Shown: in pieces, positions 28,281 through 36,979 of the stretch | How the letters are laid out: each line of letters opens with the position of its first letter | Position numbering within the stretch: position 1 is the first letter of the stretch | The notes under the pieces: model-generated | The model's input: the letters and a program-made list of their open reading frames with translations, nothing else | Database searches by the model: none | Told to the model about the DNA's origin: nothing | Position numbers and translations under genes: made by a program | Assembly: GCF_900289175.1 (NCBI RefSeq) | Contig: NZ_LT985747.1 | Location: 3,081,761 to 3,145,760 of the forward strand | DNA: 64,000 nt | Direction of reading: 5' to 3' | Source: Paenibacillus faecalis | GTDB lineage: Bacteria > Bacillota > Bacilli > Paenibacillales > Paenibacillaceae

Positions 28281-30098
28281 TTAATTGTCGTCGATTTTGA
28301 GAACCGCCATAAACGCTTCCTGCGGTACCTCAACACTGCCGACCTGCTTCATCCGCTTCTTACCTTCCTTCTGCTTCTCAAGCAGCTTCCGTTTACGCGA
28401 TATGTCGCCGCCGTAACATTTGGCAAGCACGTTTTTACGCATTGCTCTGACCGTTTCACGGGCCACAATCTTCGTTCCGACAGATGCCTGAATCGGCACC
28501 TCGAACATTTGACGCGGGATCAGCTCCCGCAGCTTTTCGCATATTCCGCGGCCACGGTGATAAGCGCGGTCACGGTGAACGATGAAGGACAATGCATCCA
28601 CCTGTTCTCCATTAAGCAAAATATCCATTTTGACCAGATTCGATGTCCGGTATCCGGACAGCTCGTAGTCAAAAGATGCATAGCCTTTCGTGCTTGATTT
28701 CAACTGATCAAAGAAATCGTAGACGATTTCAGACAGCGGAATATGATACGTAATGGTAACACGCGTCGTATCAAGATACTCCATATTGATAAACTCACCG
28801 CGTTTATTCTGGCATAGCTCCATAACCGTACCGACGAAGTCGTTAGGTACAATAATCGAAGCCTTGACAAATGGCTCTTCCACATAGTCAACTTTGCCGA
28901 CTTCTGGGAAATGCGAAGGGTTATCGATCTGAATCTGCTCCCCGTTCGTCAACGTGATGCGGTAAATAACGCTAGGTGCGGTCGTAATGAGCGGAATATT
29001 GAATTCACGTTCAATCCGCTCCTGGATAACATCCATATGAAGCAAGCCCAGAAAGCCGCAGCGGAATCCAAAACCAAGTGCGCTGGAAGTCTCAGGTTCA
29101 AAGCTGAGCGAAGCATCGTTTAGCTTAAGCTTCTCAAGCGCTTCCCTTAAATCGTTATAGTCGGACGTATCGATCGGATACAATCCGCAGAACACCATCG
29201 GATTGATTTTACGATAGCCAGGAAGCGGTTCAGCTGCAGGATTCTTCGCATCAGTTACCGTGTCACCAACCTGCGTATCGCCCACATGCTTAATACTTGC
29301 TACGATGAAGCCAACGTCCCCAACCATCAACTCGTCTACAATGGTCATGCGCGGCTTAAATGCCCCCACTTCGATGACCTCAAATGTTTTACCATTCGAC
29401 ATCATCTTGATCTTGGAACCAGCTTTAATGCTGCCGTCAATAACCCGAACGTAAACGATGACACCTTTATAAGGATCGTAATGGGAATCGAAAATAAGCG
29501 CCTTAAGCGGATTATCAGCCTGTCCATTTGGTGCCGGGACCTGCTTTACAACCTGCTCTAAAATCTCTTTAATCCCGATTCCGGCTTTTGCAGAAGCCAG
29601 AACCGCTTCACTTGTGTCAAGACCAATGACATCCTCGACTTCTTGTTTTACGCGATCCGGATCAGCGCTCGGCAAATCAATTTTGTTGATTACCGGTAAA
29701 ATTTCAAGGTTGTTGTCCAGCGCCAGGTACACATTAGCGAGTGTTTGGGCTTCTACCCCCTGGGCGGCGTCAACAACAAGCAGCGCCCCTTCGCAAGCAG
29801 CCAAGCTTCGTGAAACTTCATACGTAAAGTCCACATGTCCCGGGGTATCGATCAGATTCAAAATATAATCTTCGCCGTCATCCGCGCGGTAGTTCAGACG
29901 AACCGCCTGCAGCTTGATCGTTATTCCCCGCTCTCGCTCCAAGTCCATTTGGTCAAGAACTTGTTGCTGCATTTCACGGGATGTCAGCGCGCCAGTGTAT
30001 TCCAAAATGCGGTCTGCCAGTGTCGATTTACCATGGTCTATATGTGCAATGATACAGAAATTACGAATTTTTTGTTGTCTTACTTGTACGTCAGTCAT
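28281..30098 (-). CDS. lepA: Elongation factor 4 (LepA), ribosomal back-translocase GTPase
   Basis: Translational GTPase that acts on stalled or pre-translocation ribosomes and in 30S maturation. The 605 residues carry G1 AHIDHGKST (18-26), G3 DTPGHVD, G4 [14 protein letters not shown]-like domains III and V and the LepA-specific C-terminal domain ending [15 protein letters not shown]. The length is canonical. It follows yqxA with an 87-bp gap. The order gpr-spoIIP-yqxA-lepA-hemW is that of Bacillus. Confidence 0.98.
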   Translation of the reverse strand: MTDVQVRQQKIRNFCIIAHIDHGKSTLADRILEYTGALTSREMQQQVLDQMDLERERGITIKLQAVRLNYRADDGEDYILNLIDTPGHVDFTYEVSRSLAACEGALLVVDAAQGVEAQTLANVYLALDNNLEILPVINKIDLPSADPDRVKQEVEDVIGLDTSEAVLASAKAGIGIKEILEQVVKQVPAPNGQADNPLKALIFDSHYDPYKGVIVYVRVIDGSIKAGSKIKMMSNGKTFEVIEVGAFKPRMTIVDELMVGDVGFIVASIKHVGDTQVGDTVTDAKNPAAEPLPGYRKINPMVFCGLYPIDTSDYNDLREALEKLKLNDASLSFEPETSSALGFGFRCGFLGLLHMDVIQERIEREFNIPLITTAPSVIYRITLTNGEQIQIDNPSHFPEVGKVDYVEEPFVKASIIVPNDFVGTVMELCQNKRGEFINMEYLDTTRVTITYHIPLSEIVYDFFDQLKSSTKGYASFDYELSGYRTSNLVKMDILLNGEQVDALSFIVHRDRAYHRGRGICEKLRELIPRQMFEVPIQASVGTKIVARETVRAMRKNVLAKCYGGDISRKRKLLEKQKEGKKRMKQVGSVEVPQEAFMAVLKIDDN

Positions 30099-30185
30099 GC
30101 CTTACCCCCAACAACAATCTGATGGTTTAATCAATTTATTATACCAGTTGGTGGTATTCACAGCAATGCCAAGTATGAATTACAT

Positions 30186-30554
30186 TTAATCTACAATGGA
30201 ATCAAAAATGGAAACGACCCAGCGAATGCTTTGATTTGAAAGCTGTTGAAGCAGCCCTGCTGTCTTGTCTGCCAGCACATCCGCAGCCGGTTTTGAGCTT
30301 TCCGGCAACAAAATGTCGCGAGGGACCGGTTCGAATTTCGGTTCAGGAGCTTCCTTGACAGATGACTGGGGGGCAGCATTCTCATCTTCATATTCAAGCT
30401 CTGACAGATCATCCTCCTGCCCCTGCTGCACCCACCCGAATGCTGGTTCTTTTGTAGCCATATCTCCATTCATTGCACCCAGCTGCATTCCTATGAGCAC
30501 GCCGATTCCGGCCCAAATGATGACAGTGATCAACCTTTTTCCAGCTTTCGACAT
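30186..30554 (-). CDS. yqxA: YqxA-like membrane protein (DUF3679)
   Basis: A 122-residue protein with one N-terminal membrane anchor (about residues 8-26, IIWAGIGVLIGMQLGAM), then an acidic, proline-rich region that should lie outside the membrane. Function is unknown. It is identified mainly by position between spoIIP and lepA, the place of Bacillus yqxA, and by its size and topology. SD GGGGAAGGAA directly precedes ATG 30554. Confidence 0.75.
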   Translation of the reverse strand: MSKAGKRLITVIIWAGIGVLIGMQLGAMNGDMATKEPAFGWVQQGQEDDLSELEYEDENAAPQSSVKEAPEPKFEPVPRDILLPESSKPAADVLADKTAGLLQQLSNQSIRWVVSIFDSIVD

Positions 30555-30581
30555 TTCCTTCCCCTCAATTCTTCATGTAAA

Positions 30582-31883
30582 TCAGGACTGTTTGCTATCT
30601 TTCTGAACTGCTGCGGTTTGATTCTTTGTTTCGCCTTTATCCTGCTTGTTCATTGCGCTGGCTTTTTTCGCTTTCTGATCTTGCCAATACACATCTGCAA
30701 TGATATCTGCAAGAATGTTGGCCGTTCGCTGCAATTCCTCTTTTGTGCTGTCAATTCCACCGATCTCAATCAAAATGCTGTTGGGAGACAATGACTGATT
30801 GTATTCCCCGTTACCCTGATCAGCGGATTTGCCCCATACACCGCGGGATATCCCTGGATACGATTTTTCCAGCTGAGAATTTATTTTGCTCGCAAACTCT
30901 TCATTTTTACGCCAGTTCTTGTTCGCATGACCGATGATAAAATATACCTGTGCATAATTAACGCCATTGATTGTAGCCGTTGTCTTGTTGTGTCGCTGTG
31001 AATCCCGGTGGAGATCTATCAGGTATGTAACGTCTTCATTTTGTGATAGAACCGACTTTACTTTTTCACGTGAATATTTATAGGAATAATTCCAGCTATA
31101 ATCCGGCACACTGCTCTGATAATCGGTCTTGTCATGGATCGTTCCAATACCTTTCGCCTCAAGCCTCTTAGCTATCATGCTTCCCACCAGCAATATATTT
31201 TTATTCGGTGAAGAAGATCCCGGATTACTGCTTGGCTTCTGCAGCAACGGATTAAATGCTTCCTGCGGATGGGAATGGTAAATTAACACGTTCTTTTTCG
31301 CTGAAGTCGTTCCTTTTTTTCCATTTTTATTCGTGCTGCCCGGACTGCTTGTAGATGGTGGTTCCACCGGCTTATCCCCACCCTCTTCAGGCGCCGTAAC
31401 GTCGGGTTTGTTCTCAGGATCTGCCGGGGGATGATCCGGCTTGTAATCCGCAGGCGCTTCCCCTTTCTCATTACCTGACCCGGTTCTAAGCGGTACTGGC
31501 TGATTGGTTTTCATCCCCGGAACCTCGCCAGCTACTAAACTTTTGGGGTCCTTCGGATTTACGCTTGTCAGAAGCTCAAATACGAACGGAGTTATTTTTT
31601 CCGCAGTCAGGGTGGACGTCTCCTTCTTCAACGGAACATGCGGCATCTCCATTCCAATCATGTCCATAAAAAAACGGCTCGACAGCGAAGCTGCCAATCC
31701 CTTCATGGAAGAGACCGAAGATGTGTTCATGCTTTTTTCCGCCATTCCTCCAAGCCCTAGCAGTAAAAAAAATAGCAGAGAGCCAAGCATGAGCAGCACC
31801 AACGTTCGTCCCATGCTTAAAACTTCCATCATGTTTCTTCTTAATCTAGCAATATTCCAAATACGAAATTTTCGGTTATGCAT
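30582..31883 (-). CDS. spoIIP: Stage II sporulation protein P (SpoIIP)
   Basis: Peptidoglycan amidase/endopeptidase of the DMP engulfment machine with SpoIID and SpoIIM. The 433 residues have a membrane anchor at about 27-45 and a low-complexity Pro/Gly/Lys linker (about 130-195). The zinc amidase domain has VLIYHSHPQEAFNP, YLIDLHRDSQRH and a final ILIEIGG-D segment. SD AGGAGG precedes ATG 31883. It lies between gpr and yqxA, as in Bacillus. The gap to gpr (31884-32103) holds no further gene. Confidence 0.95.
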   Translation of the reverse strand: MHNRKFRIWNIARLRRNMMEVLSMGRTLVLLMLGSLLFFLLLGLGGMAEKSMNTSSVSSMKGLAASLSSRFFMDMIGMEMPHVPLKKETSTLTAEKITPFVFELLTSVNPKDPKSLVAGEVPGMKTNQPVPLRTGSGNEKGEAPADYKPDHPPADPENKPDVTAPEEGGDKPVEPPSTSSPGSTNKNGKKGTTSAKKNVLIYHSHPQEAFNPLLQKPSSNPGSSSPNKNILLVGSMIAKRLEAKGIGTIHDKTDYQSSVPDYSWNYSYKYSREKVKSVLSQNEDVTYLIDLHRDSQRHNKTTATINGVNYAQVYFIIGHANKNWRKNEEFASKINSQLEKSYPGISRGVWGKSADQGNGEYNQSLSPNSILIEIGGIDSTKEELQRTANILADIIADVYWQDQKAKKASAMNKQDKGETKNQTAAVQKDSKQS

Positions 31884-32103
31884 ATCGATGTCCTCCTTCG
31901 TCGTTCACAGAAAAATACCCGGGCTTGTCTGCTTTGCCTGCGATCTGGAATCTCCTATATTTCAAATCTATGAAGTGAGAACAATCGATAGAACGTATAA
32001 ACCGAAAATCCTTTCAAAATTTAATAGAGGAACAAACGAAAAATACTGCCCCCCATATTCTCAAAGAATGATAAAGAGGCAGCCCTACTCGCTTAAGTAT
32101 AAT

Positions 32104-33105
32104 CTAATGCGTATATGCACCTGTGTTCCCAGGGTCCACCGCTTCATGCAAAGCAGCATTCAGACCACTTGCTACAATGTTGGCGATGTCTTCAATGAAC
32201 TCGTCAATCTCTTTCGGCGTCACAATAAGGTCATGACCGAGAGGTTCAAGCACCTCTTTCACCAATGCCAATCGTTCATTTTCAGGAATCTCATTCAGCA
32301 TACCCATAATCCGGCCCGTTTCCGGTGCTTCCTTTCCAAAATGATCCTTCATCAGTTCGATTGCCGTATTAACAATCGTGGATGCATAACATACCGTCGG
32401 AACACCGATGGCGATGCAAGGCACGCCAAGAATTTCTTGCGTCAGACCCTTTCGCTTGTTCCCGATACCAGATCCCGGATGAATGCCGATATCTGCGATT
32501 TGAATCGTTGTGTTCACCCGCTCCAGCGACCGTGAAGCAAGCGCATCAATCGCGACAATGGCATCCGGACGCGTCCTTTCCACAATGCCGTGGACGATTT
32601 CACTTGACTCAATTCCGGTAATCCCAAGGACACCAGGTGCAACCGCACTGATCTGGCGATATCCAGGTGCTACCCGCTCCGGCATCAATTCAAAATAATG
32701 GCGCGTCACCATAACGTTCTCAACGACAAGCGGGCCTAAAGAGTCCGGCGTTACATTCCAGTTGCCCAATCCGACGATTAGAATGGAAGCATCTTTACCG
32801 ATGCCGATACGCTTAATAAAACGTTCGAATTCGCGGGCAAACACCGATGCTACATTCTCCTGAAGTCCAGTGTCTCCGTTGCGCAGATCAGGAACTTCAA
32901 GTGTTACGTAGTTTCCTTTAACCCTCCCGATCTTTTGGGAAGCGGCCTCATTTTGAACATCAAGCCGGGTGATCTTGATTCCATTTTCTTGCTGAACCTC
33001 TTCCAAAACACCCGGAATCGGTGAACCATCAGGACCTGAAGCGAGCTCTCTCGATTCAACTGCCAAATCGGTTCGAACCGAATAACGCTGCAAATCTAAT
33101 TCCAT
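32104..33105 (-). CDS. gpr: Germination protease GPR (spore endopeptidase)
   Basis: Degrades small acid-soluble spore proteins during germination. The 333-residue zymogen starts MELDLQRYSVRTDLAVESREL; autoprocessing would remove the N-terminal propeptide just before or within this stretch. Family segments include ILIVGLGNWNVTPDSLGP, VAPGVLGITGIES and the FID-region IVAIDALASRS. It is a forespore gene: a sigma-G-type promoter is visible at 33137-33166. SD AGGAGAG precedes ATG 33105. Confidence 0.96.
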   Translation of the reverse strand: MELDLQRYSVRTDLAVESRELASGPDGSPIPGVLEEVQQENGIKITRLDVQNEAASQKIGRVKGNYVTLEVPDLRNGDTGLQENVASVFAREFERFIKRIGIGKDASILIVGLGNWNVTPDSLGPLVVENVMVTRHYFELMPERVAPGYRQISAVAPGVLGITGIESSEIVHGIVERTRPDAIVAIDALASRSLERVNTTIQIADIGIHPGSGIGNKRKGLTQEILGVPCIAIGVPTVCYASTIVNTAIELMKDHFGKEAPETGRIMGMLNEIPENERLALVKEVLEPLGHDLIVTPKEIDEFIEDIANIVASGLNAALHEAVDPGNTGAYTH

Positions 33106-33136
33106 GCCAATTCACTCTCCTGCATCGTAATAATGA

Positions 33137-33166
33137 TAGTGTGCTGGAGTTGGATAAAGATTATGC
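33137..33166 (-). promoter_or_regulatory. Sigma-G-type promoter of gpr
   Basis: On the minus strand GCATA (33166-33162), an 18-bp spacer, and CACACTA (33143-33137) match the forespore consensus GnATR-N18-CATnMTA with one mismatch, about 32 bp before the gpr start. Confidence 0.6.
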
Positions 33167-33252
33167 AGATATGTCGCTCCCGTCTCTTCTAGTTCTCCCC
33201 GGAAGCCACCTTTGACCTTTCAAAAGCAAGCGGATATCGTTTCTACTTAGTG

Positions 33253-33281
33253 TTGCTTTTTGTACACCCCCATGCTAAAAT
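33253..33281 (+). promoter_or_regulatory. SigA-type promoter of rpsT
   Basis: -35 TTGCTT (33253-33258), 17-bp spacer, -10 TAAAAT (33276-33281), 57 bp before the rpsT start. Confidence 0.6.
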
Positions 33282-33337
33282 ATTTTAAGTTGTGAACCAT
33301 TTCGCTCTATTGAAATGCCTTACAGGAGGTGAATGTA

Positions 33338-33610
33338 ATGCCAAACATCAAATCCGCGATTAAACGCGTTAAAACGAACGACAAACGCCACGCACTCAAC
33401 ATTTCTCAAAAATCCGCTCTTCGCACAGCGATCAAGAATGTTGACGTAGCGCTGACTGGTACGGAAGTTGAAGCTGCTAAGGCTGCTTTCCAAGTTGCTT
33501 CTAAAAAGCTTGACAAAGCCGTTACGAAGGGCTTGATTCATAAAAATGCGGCTGCCCGCAAGAAGTCCCGTCTGGCGAAAAAACTGAACGCTCTTACTTC
33601 CCAAGCGTAA
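33338..33610 (+). CDS. rpsT: 30S ribosomal protein S20
   Basis: Small, lysine-rich 16S rRNA-binding protein of 90 residues. It starts [13 protein letters not shown] at ATG 33338 with a strong SD AGGAGGTGA and ends [11 protein letters not shown], both typical of S20. It is transcribed divergently from gpr and convergently to holA, with its own promoter and terminators. Confidence 0.98.
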   Translation: MPNIKSAIKRVKTNDKRHALNISQKSALRTAIKNVDVALTGTEVEAAKAAFQVASKKLDKAVTKGLIHKNAAARKKSRLAKKLNALTSQA

Positions 33611-33633
33611 GATTATGTTTCTTCATAAGCGAG

Positions 33634-33673
33634 CAGAAACAAGCCTTATCCCCGAAGGGATGGCTTGTTTCTG
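33634..33673 (+). repeat. Perfect 12-bp hairpin just after rpsT
   Basis: CAGAAACAAGCC (33634-33645) pairs with GGCTTGTTTCTG (33662-33673). Only AAAAACC follows, so it is not a classic terminator; it may protect the rpsT mRNA 3' end or act for the opposite strand. Confidence 0.6.
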
Positions 33674-33711
33674 AAAAACCCTGAACAGCCTCGGCTGATC
33701 AGGGTTTTTTT
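33674..33711. terminator. Bidirectional terminator between rpsT and holA
   Basis: AAAAACCCTGA-CAGCC (33674-33690) pairs with GGCTG-TCAGGGTTTTT (33693-33709); T-runs exist on both strands. It serves both convergent genes. Confidence 0.9.
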
Positions 33712-33750
33712 GAGATCCAATATTTGATTCGTCGGGCGTCGGGAAACAAT

Positions 33751-34770
33751 TCACGCCCCAAGCCGAAGCAAAAACAGCTCCAGTCCCAAGACTTTATCTA
33801 TTCCGCCTGTCTTCATCTTATAATCCAGTTCTCCTAAGTGGTTTAATATATTTTCCAGCCTGGAGGTTTCGAATTTTCGCGCTTGTTCCCCGGCAATTTT
33901 CACGGCATATGGGTGCAAGCCAAGCTGAGAAGCGATACTCTGCTGAGAGTAGCTCTGTCTCGACAAAGTCTTAACCTGCAGAATGATTCGAAACTGTCTT
34001 GTAATCAGAGCGGCTATTTTAATCGGCTCTTCCCGCTGCTTCAGCAGCTCATAAAATATAGATAATGCTTTATCGATTCGAAGATTAGCGATATCCTCAA
34101 CCATAGCAAATACATTTTGCTCCGTGCTTCGGGCCACCATCTGATCTACCGTTTGTACATCGATCGTTCCCCCAGCTCCTGCATACAGACATAGCTTGTC
34201 AATTTCAACAGACAGGGTCTGCAGACTGGTACCCGCGTTACGAACGAGCGCCTCTGCAGCTCCCGAACCAAACGAACAGTTCTGGTTCAGAACCTGCTTC
34301 TCCACCCATCCTATCAAATCATCCCCGGATAAAGGCTTAAAAGATAAAACGGTACCTGTCTTTTTAACAGCCTTCACAATTTTTTTGCGCTCATCCAGCT
34401 TTTCATGGTGAACCATAAATACAATTACACTGTAATCAGCCGGATGATTTAAATATTCTAACAATACCTCTGGTCTATGTTCCATTTTGCTGTTATCTTT
34501 ACCTGCTGTAAACAATGAGCTGTCTTTCACAAAAATCAGCTTTCTCGGCACCATAAATGGTACGGTTTCAGCCTCTTCAACTACGGCCTGTACAGGAACT
34601 TCCCCCAGGTCCATATGAATCAATGCAAAATCCTTTTCTTCTTTACTTAACAACTGCGATTCCAGCAACGCAGCGAATTCATTCATTTGGTATTTCTCAC
34701 TGCCATACAACAGGTAAACGGAGGATACCTCCCCCTGTTTGACCGCCTTTGCTGCTGATTTGGCATCCAT
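33751..34770 (-). CDS. holA: DNA polymerase III subunit delta
   Basis: Clamp-loader subunit that opens the beta clamp. The 339 residues start MDAKSAAKAVKQGEVSSVYLLYGSEKYQMNEF, the delta N-terminal pattern, and contain FVKDSSLF, LGWVEKQ-like and LCLYAGA segments followed by the helical C-terminal collar domain. SD AAGGAG precedes ATG 34770. In Bacillus, holA (yqeN) follows comEC; here a sigma/anti-sigma pair lies between them. Confidence 0.93.
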   Translation of the reverse strand: MDAKSAAKAVKQGEVSSVYLLYGSEKYQMNEFAALLESQLLSKEEKDFALIHMDLGEVPVQAVVEEAETVPFMVPRKLIFVKDSSLFTAGKDNSKMEHRPEVLLEYLNHPADYSVIVFMVHHEKLDERKKIVKAVKKTGTVLSFKPLSGDDLIGWVEKQVLNQNCSFGSGAAEALVRNAGTSLQTLSVEIDKLCLYAGAGGTIDVQTVDQMVARSTEQNVFAMVEDIANLRIDKALSIFYELLKQREEPIKIAALITRQFRIILQVKTLSRQSYSQQSIASQLGLHPYAVKIAGEQARKFETSRLENILNHLGELDYKMKTGGIDKVLGLELFLLRLGA

Positions 34771-34871
34771 TCTCGTTCCCCCTTCTCCTTGTACACTATA
34801 CCAAAAAAACTGCCTTCAAAGCGAGAGTAGAAAGAAAAACAATGATGAATGCAATTACGTTTTATTACACA

Positions 34872-34912
34872 ACAAAAGGACCTCAGCCTGCTGGCTTTTG
34901 AGGTCCTTTTGT
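34872..34912. terminator. Terminator after the sigma/anti-sigma operon
   Basis: ACAAAAGGACCTCA (34872-34885) pairs with TGAGGTCCTTTTGT (34899-34912), a 14-bp perfect stem. U-rich stem ends on both sides make it usable in either direction. It lies 137 bp beyond the anti-sigma stop; nothing else was seen in 34771-35048. Confidence 0.7.
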
Positions 34913-35048
34913 CCCACATCTATATAAACGCCGGACAAAGTGCTCTAGAATCACTTGCCCGTCGGTCATACGACGATGGTTAAGCGGCAATGTATCTAAC
35001 CTAACTTATTCATATCCCTTGCTTAGTGTGCGCCTATTTATGTTCTTT

Positions 35049-36320
35049 TTAAGGCGTTGTTTTCGATTCTGTTTTATCCGTTTGTTCTGTTTTTTCCGGT
35101 ATATCCGTCTGGTCTGTCTCTTCTGAAGTAGCTGGCTTCTCGGCCTTGTCGTCTCCTGGCTTGCTGGAATCAACCGTTGATTGAACATTTAACACATGCT
35201 TTACTTCTTTCTGGTCAACTAACACCTTATAAGTGAAGCTCTTGCTGTCTTCAGACCATTCTCCACCTATCCATTCTCCCTTCACCGGAACCGTGCGTAG
35301 CACTTCTGGCACTTGATCCGTAGCGGAGGGATTCCGATATACAACGAGCTGATCCATTTCCAATGACACACTGTGAAGACCATCAGGAGAAGTCCAATGC
35401 TCAGGCATACTTGCTATGCTGAATTTTTGAAAATAATCGAACGCATTTTCCCGATTTTCCATCGGGGTACTGTTTGTAGAAGGCTTTTGGGTAGTCTGGC
35501 TGTCTTTCGGCGTTTGAGCCTCTGGTACTGCATCCTGCTGCGGAGCTGAAGGTTTATCCGCTTCCGGTACAGGTACTGACACCGAATTATCCGTGTCTTT
35601 CATCGTATCTTTCCGATGAGATGTTTCTGTGTCAGGGCTGCCTTCCTCGCTCTTTCCATCACTTTGTGCTTCTGGAGCAAGCGCTGAATCCATATTCGAT
35701 GGTGTTTTCTCATCCGGACTGGTCTGTTCCTCTTCTGGATCATTACGGTCATCTTCAGCCCCGAACAAGTTTATATCCAATTGATTTTCATTCTTATTTC
35801 CCGTATCACTATTCCCGCTAGACGATTCATTGTCAGGCAGCTCCTGAGTCTCGCTGCTACCGGTATCTGGGCTTGACGACACAGCCTCTTCTATGGGCAG
35901 CTCAGCATCGGAAAGCATTTTCGGTTCATAATTGTAAATCGCAACCCCGAGAATAACAACCGCCGCAGCTGTACCGATCGCTGTCCTGCCTGCAATGGAG
36001 CCCCACCAGCTCCCAGAGCGTTTCTTACGCTTGAGCTCCGGCACCATCACGGCCGGCCCTTCGTCAGTCTCCTGTTTGATCTGTTCCTGACGAGCCCGGT
36101 CTATAGCATCCAGCTGGGGCAGTATCGAATCAACCAAGCTGTAAGGAGGTATGACGGCCGGAAGATCCTCCAAGTTCCTTGAGAGAGCTTTCAGCACATT
36201 AAACTGCTCCGCACAAACCGGACAAACAGCAATATGGCGGTACATCTGCGCAGTCTCTTCCGGATCAAGATCCTGATCCAAATACCGGTGCATATATTCC
36301 ACCACCTCTTGGCAATTCAT
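35049..36320 (-). CDS. Membrane anti-sigma factor with zinc-finger domain
   Basis: Predicted regulator of the ECF sigma factor encoded directly upstream. An anti-sigma zinc-binding (ZAS/zf-HC2) domain with H29-x3-C33-x2-C36 (HIAVCPVC) covers residues 1-45. A single membrane segment follows at about 108-128 (GTAAAVVILGVAIYNY). The extracytoplasmic part is long, acidic and low-complexity (Ser/Glu/Asp/Thr/Pro, residues 135-290), then a folded stretch with YFQKFSIASMPEHW, then a degenerate EKTEQTD-type tail. It begins on the base after the sigma stop. The signal sensed is unknown. Confidence 0.88.
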   Translation of the reverse strand: MNCQEVVEYMHRYLDQDLDPEETAQMYRHIAVCPVCAEQFNVLKALSRNLEDLPAVIPPYSLVDSILPQLDAIDRARQEQIKQETDEGPAVMVPELKRKKRSGSWWGSIAGRTAIGTAAAVVILGVAIYNYEPKMLSDAELPIEEAVSSSPDTGSSETQELPDNESSSGNSDTGNKNENQLDINLFGAEDDRNDPEEEQTSPDEKTPSNMDSALAPEAQSDGKSEEGSPDTETSHRKDTMKDTDNSVSVPVPEADKPSAPQQDAVPEAQTPKDSQTTQKPSTNSTPMENRENAFDYFQKFSIASMPEHWTSPDGLHSVSLEMDQLVVYRNPSATDQVPEVLRTVPVKGEWIGGEWSEDSKSFTYKVLVDQKEVKHVLNVQSTVDSSKPGDDKAEKPATSEETDQTDIPEKTEQTDKTESKTTP

Positions 36321-36866
36321 TTAAGATACACCACCTTTCTGATGCTCGTGAAGCATGTTCTGCAGCTGTTGTCTTGCCCTGAATAAATACGATTTCACCG
36401 TATTGAGCGGCAGGTTCAAACAATCAGCTATTTCGTTATAAGATAAATCTTGCAAATATCTAAGTATAATTACAGTACGATGATGCTCCGGCAGTTGATT
36501 GATCGCCTCCTGAATATCCTGAGCCAAATAGCCGGTCATCACTTCTTTCTCGACATTATAACGATCCTGGAAAACAAGATTATGCTCATCAATGGAAACC
36601 GTAGGTTTCGTTCGCCGAAACTTATCAATACAAATGTTCGTAACAATGCGCTGCACCCATGTTTTAAATTGAGCTTTCTCTTCATAAGAGTTGATCTTTG
36701 TATAAACACGGATCAATGCTTCTTGGGAAGCGTCCAGAGCATCCTGTTCATTGTTCAAAATATAATAAGCAGTTCGATACACTTGTTGTTCAATTTCACG
36801 CAATAGGGTGATTAGAGCGTCGCGATCGCCCGATTGAGCGGCTCTGATGAGTCCCTGCTCCACCAC
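36321..36866 (-). CDS. ECF-type RNA polymerase sigma factor, SigW-like
   Basis: A 181-residue sigma-70 family factor with region 2 (YRTAYYILNNEQDALDASQEALIRVY) at about 30-57, FKTWVQRIVTNICID after it, and region 4 (LPEHHRTVIILRYLQDLSYNEIADCL) at about 124-150. Regions 1.1 and 3 are lacking, as in ECF factors. The start is GTG 36866 with SD GGAGAGGGGG. The abutting anti-sigma gene implies stress-controlled release. A matching autoregulatory promoter lies upstream. The regulon is not visible in this window. Confidence 0.93.
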   Translation of the reverse strand: MVEQGLIRAAQSGDRDALITLLREIEQQVYRTAYYILNNEQDALDASQEALIRVYTKINSYEEKAQFKTWVQRIVTNICIDKFRRTKPTVSIDEHNLVFQDRYNVEKEVMTGYLAQDIQEAINQLPEHHRTVIILRYLQDLSYNEIADCLNLPLNTVKSYLFRARQQLQNMLHEHQKGGVS

Positions 36867-36896
36867 AGTGGATCCCCCTCTCCCTGCATAAATACA

Positions 36897-36923
36897 GACG
36901 GATGTTCATACTGAATTGTTGCA
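36897..36923 (-). promoter_or_regulatory. Candidate autoregulatory ECF promoter
   Basis: On the minus strand TGCAAC (36923-36918), a 17-bp spacer and CGTC (36900-36897) match the AAC/CGTC pattern of ECF-sigma promoters, about 31 bp upstream of the sigma start. Confidence 0.5.
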
Positions 36924-36979
36924 ATTTATTACCTATTAATTTTAGGAAAGTTCATCTAACTATACCAAAAATACTGAAG

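Noticed and set aside
28172..28336. N-terminal extension of hemW
   Set aside because: It would read through the lepA terminator and into lepA; ATG 28171 has an SD and gives the normal HemW length.
33634..33711. Pair of hairpins after rpsT considered as a small RNA or CRISPR-like repeat
   Set aside because: The two stems differ in sequence, occur once each and are explained by transcript-end structures of rpsT and holA.
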